Assembly (NCBI GenBank): GCA_964563925.1
Contig: CAZLZD010000077.1
Span: 1 to 13,810, forward strand
Direction: 5' to 3'
Length of the DNA: 13,810 nt
Source of the DNA: JAUILA01 sp964563925
Lineage (GTDB): Bacteria > Bacteroidota > Bacteroidia > Cytophagales > Cyclobacteriaceae
The translations under genes were made by a program, and so were the position numbers. How positions within the stretch are numbered: position 1 is the stretch's first letter; each line of letters begins with the position of its first letter. The notes under the pieces were generated by a model. It was not told the DNA's origin, made no database searches, and saw nothing but the letters and a program-made list of their open reading frames with translations. Shown here in pieces: positions 12,995-13,810 of the stretch.

Positions 12995-13807
12995 ATGAAA
13001 TACCTGATGATACTGTTAACCTTCCTTACCATCCCCTTCCTCACTTCTGCCCAGGCACCCGAACATCTCCGCGGGAAATGGCAGCTTGTAAAATGGACCT
13101 ACAAGGGGAAGGATATGAGTATTAAGGATACCTATAAAACAGACCACGTGTACGAGGTCCTGAAGAATGACAATGTATTTGTCAGCCTGATCGGGGACCA
13201 GGTCATGGAGGGAGAATGGGCGTATAACCCTGCCGATTCCACGCTAAGGCTCAATGCCGGGGTGGTCAGGGCGCAGTACAAACTGGAATCTGTGGATGAA
13301 AACAGGCGCGTGGTAAGTTCGCCGATGATCGGCCGCCTGGAATACGTGTCGCAGCCGCAAAGCCTTCGCTACATCATCCGTGCACCCTCCTCGGCCGGTC
13401 TGACCGTAAACGGTGTGGACCTGGAAGATATTCTCCAGCCAGGCCCTTCCTTTGAAGCACTTAGCGCAGTGGGCACCATTGCGGACTCCAGCCGCGTGGG
13501 CACTGAATACGGGGACCGCTGGTACATCACCATGCCGGGTATCCTGCTTGAGTATATCGATGCCGGCGAACCGGTGCTTGCCCGTATGCGGGTGAGCACA
13601 TCGGATATCCCGGTGCTGCTTGACGGGGAGAATGTCTTTGAGATGGTAATGGATGAACCTACCCTGTCCCGTCTGAAGGCACAGGAAAACCGCGGCGACC
13701 AGATGGACCTGATGGAGAAATTCGGCGGTGCGCCGGATTACATGGAACTGCTGGTGGATCCTTCGACCGGCAAGGTAACCGGACTTATCCTGGAGATCGG
13801 ATCGTGA
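12995..13807 (+). CDS. Secreted lipocalin-like hypothetical protein
   Basis: This is a 270-residue protein. Residues 1-19 form a Sec signal peptide ('MKYLMILLTFLTIPFLTSA', cleavage near AQA). Residues ~22-115 look like a small lipocalin-type beta barrel: 'LRGKWQLVKWTYKGKD' opens the domain, followed by alternating strands ('VYEVLKNDNVFVSLIGDQVMEGEW', read in two strands, and 'RRVVSSPMIGRLEYVS'). The remainder (about 125-270) is mixed alpha/beta ('GLTVNGVDLEDIL', 'WYITMPGILLEYIDAG', 'DPSTGKVTGLILEIGS') and is not recognised; the last strand resembles the closing repeat of other Bacteroidota secreted proteins. No catalytic motif or anchor was found, so it is probably periplasmic or extracellular. 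The ATG at 12995 follows a leader rich in A, and TGA at 13805-13807 ends the gene just before the window edge. The function is unknown. Confidence 0.7.
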   Translation: MKYLMILLTFLTIPFLTSAQAPEHLRGKWQLVKWTYKGKDMSIKDTYKTDHVYEVLKNDNVFVSLIGDQVMEGEWAYNPADSTLRLNAGVVRAQYKLESVDENRRVVSSPMIGRLEYVSQPQSLRYIIRAPSSAGLTVNGVDLEDILQPGPSFEALSAVGTIADSSRVGTEYGDRWYITMPGILLEYIDAGEPVLARMRVSTSDIPVLLDGENVFEMVMDEPTLSRLKAQENRGDQMDLMEKFGGAPDYMELLVDPSTGKVTGLILEIGS

Positions 13808-13810
13808 GTA

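Overview
The window looks like ordinary chromosomal DNA from a member of the Bacteroidota, probably a draft or metagenome assembly because it contains one 100-base run of N. The assignment rests on protein families seen by eye: two DUF6090 membrane proteins with the typical 'YAIGEI..VVIGILIA' helix, a long Asp-box/VPS10-like secreted protein, a serine hydrolase fused to C-terminal TPRs, a C-terminal piece of a Bacteroidota-type outer membrane barrel, and start codons without clear Shine-Dalgarno sequences. Class or genus cannot be fixed from the sequence alone.

Layout from left to right. The 3' part of an outer membrane barrel gene (1-626, +) is followed by a hairpin repeat and a DUF6090 gene (863-1609, +). 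Next comes a secreted, membrane-anchored NTF2-like protein (1670-2206, +) that runs tail to tail, with no spacer, into a 7-helix membrane protein (2207-2917, -). A repeat block with 31-base inverted ends (2968-3272) sits at the 3' end of a 1099-residue Asp-box protein (3281-6580, -). That gene is divergent from a serine hydrolase (6922-8778, +), and between them lies a hairpin repeat containing the N gap. A dead higBA toxin-antitoxin module (8885-9375, -) is bracketed by repeats. It is followed by a second DUF6090 gene (9469-10218, -), a cluster of hairpins, and a Tat-exported molybdopterin oxidoreductase (10357-12552, -). Two tandem copies of a double-hairpin repeat then lead to a small secreted lipocalin-like protein (12995-13807, +).

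The genes do not form an obvious pathway or operon. Most encode single envelope or secreted proteins with signal peptides or membrane segments, and their directions alternate. The unifying feature is the intergenic DNA: nearly every gap of more than about 90 bases holds a palindromic repeat. One type (double hairpins with 7-bp stems and 5-base loops, starting GTCATCCTGA and ending GGCATGACG) sits between divergent genes. Another type (ending GGGATGACA, with a CTTCGCT..AGCTTC..ATGGA core) abuts the 3' ends of genes. No convincing new multi-gene system was found. The observations most worth following are the repeat family with compensatory stem changes and the inactivated higBA locus with a repeat joined to the toxin gene. 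No tRNA, rRNA, CRISPR array, transposase or phage gene was seen.
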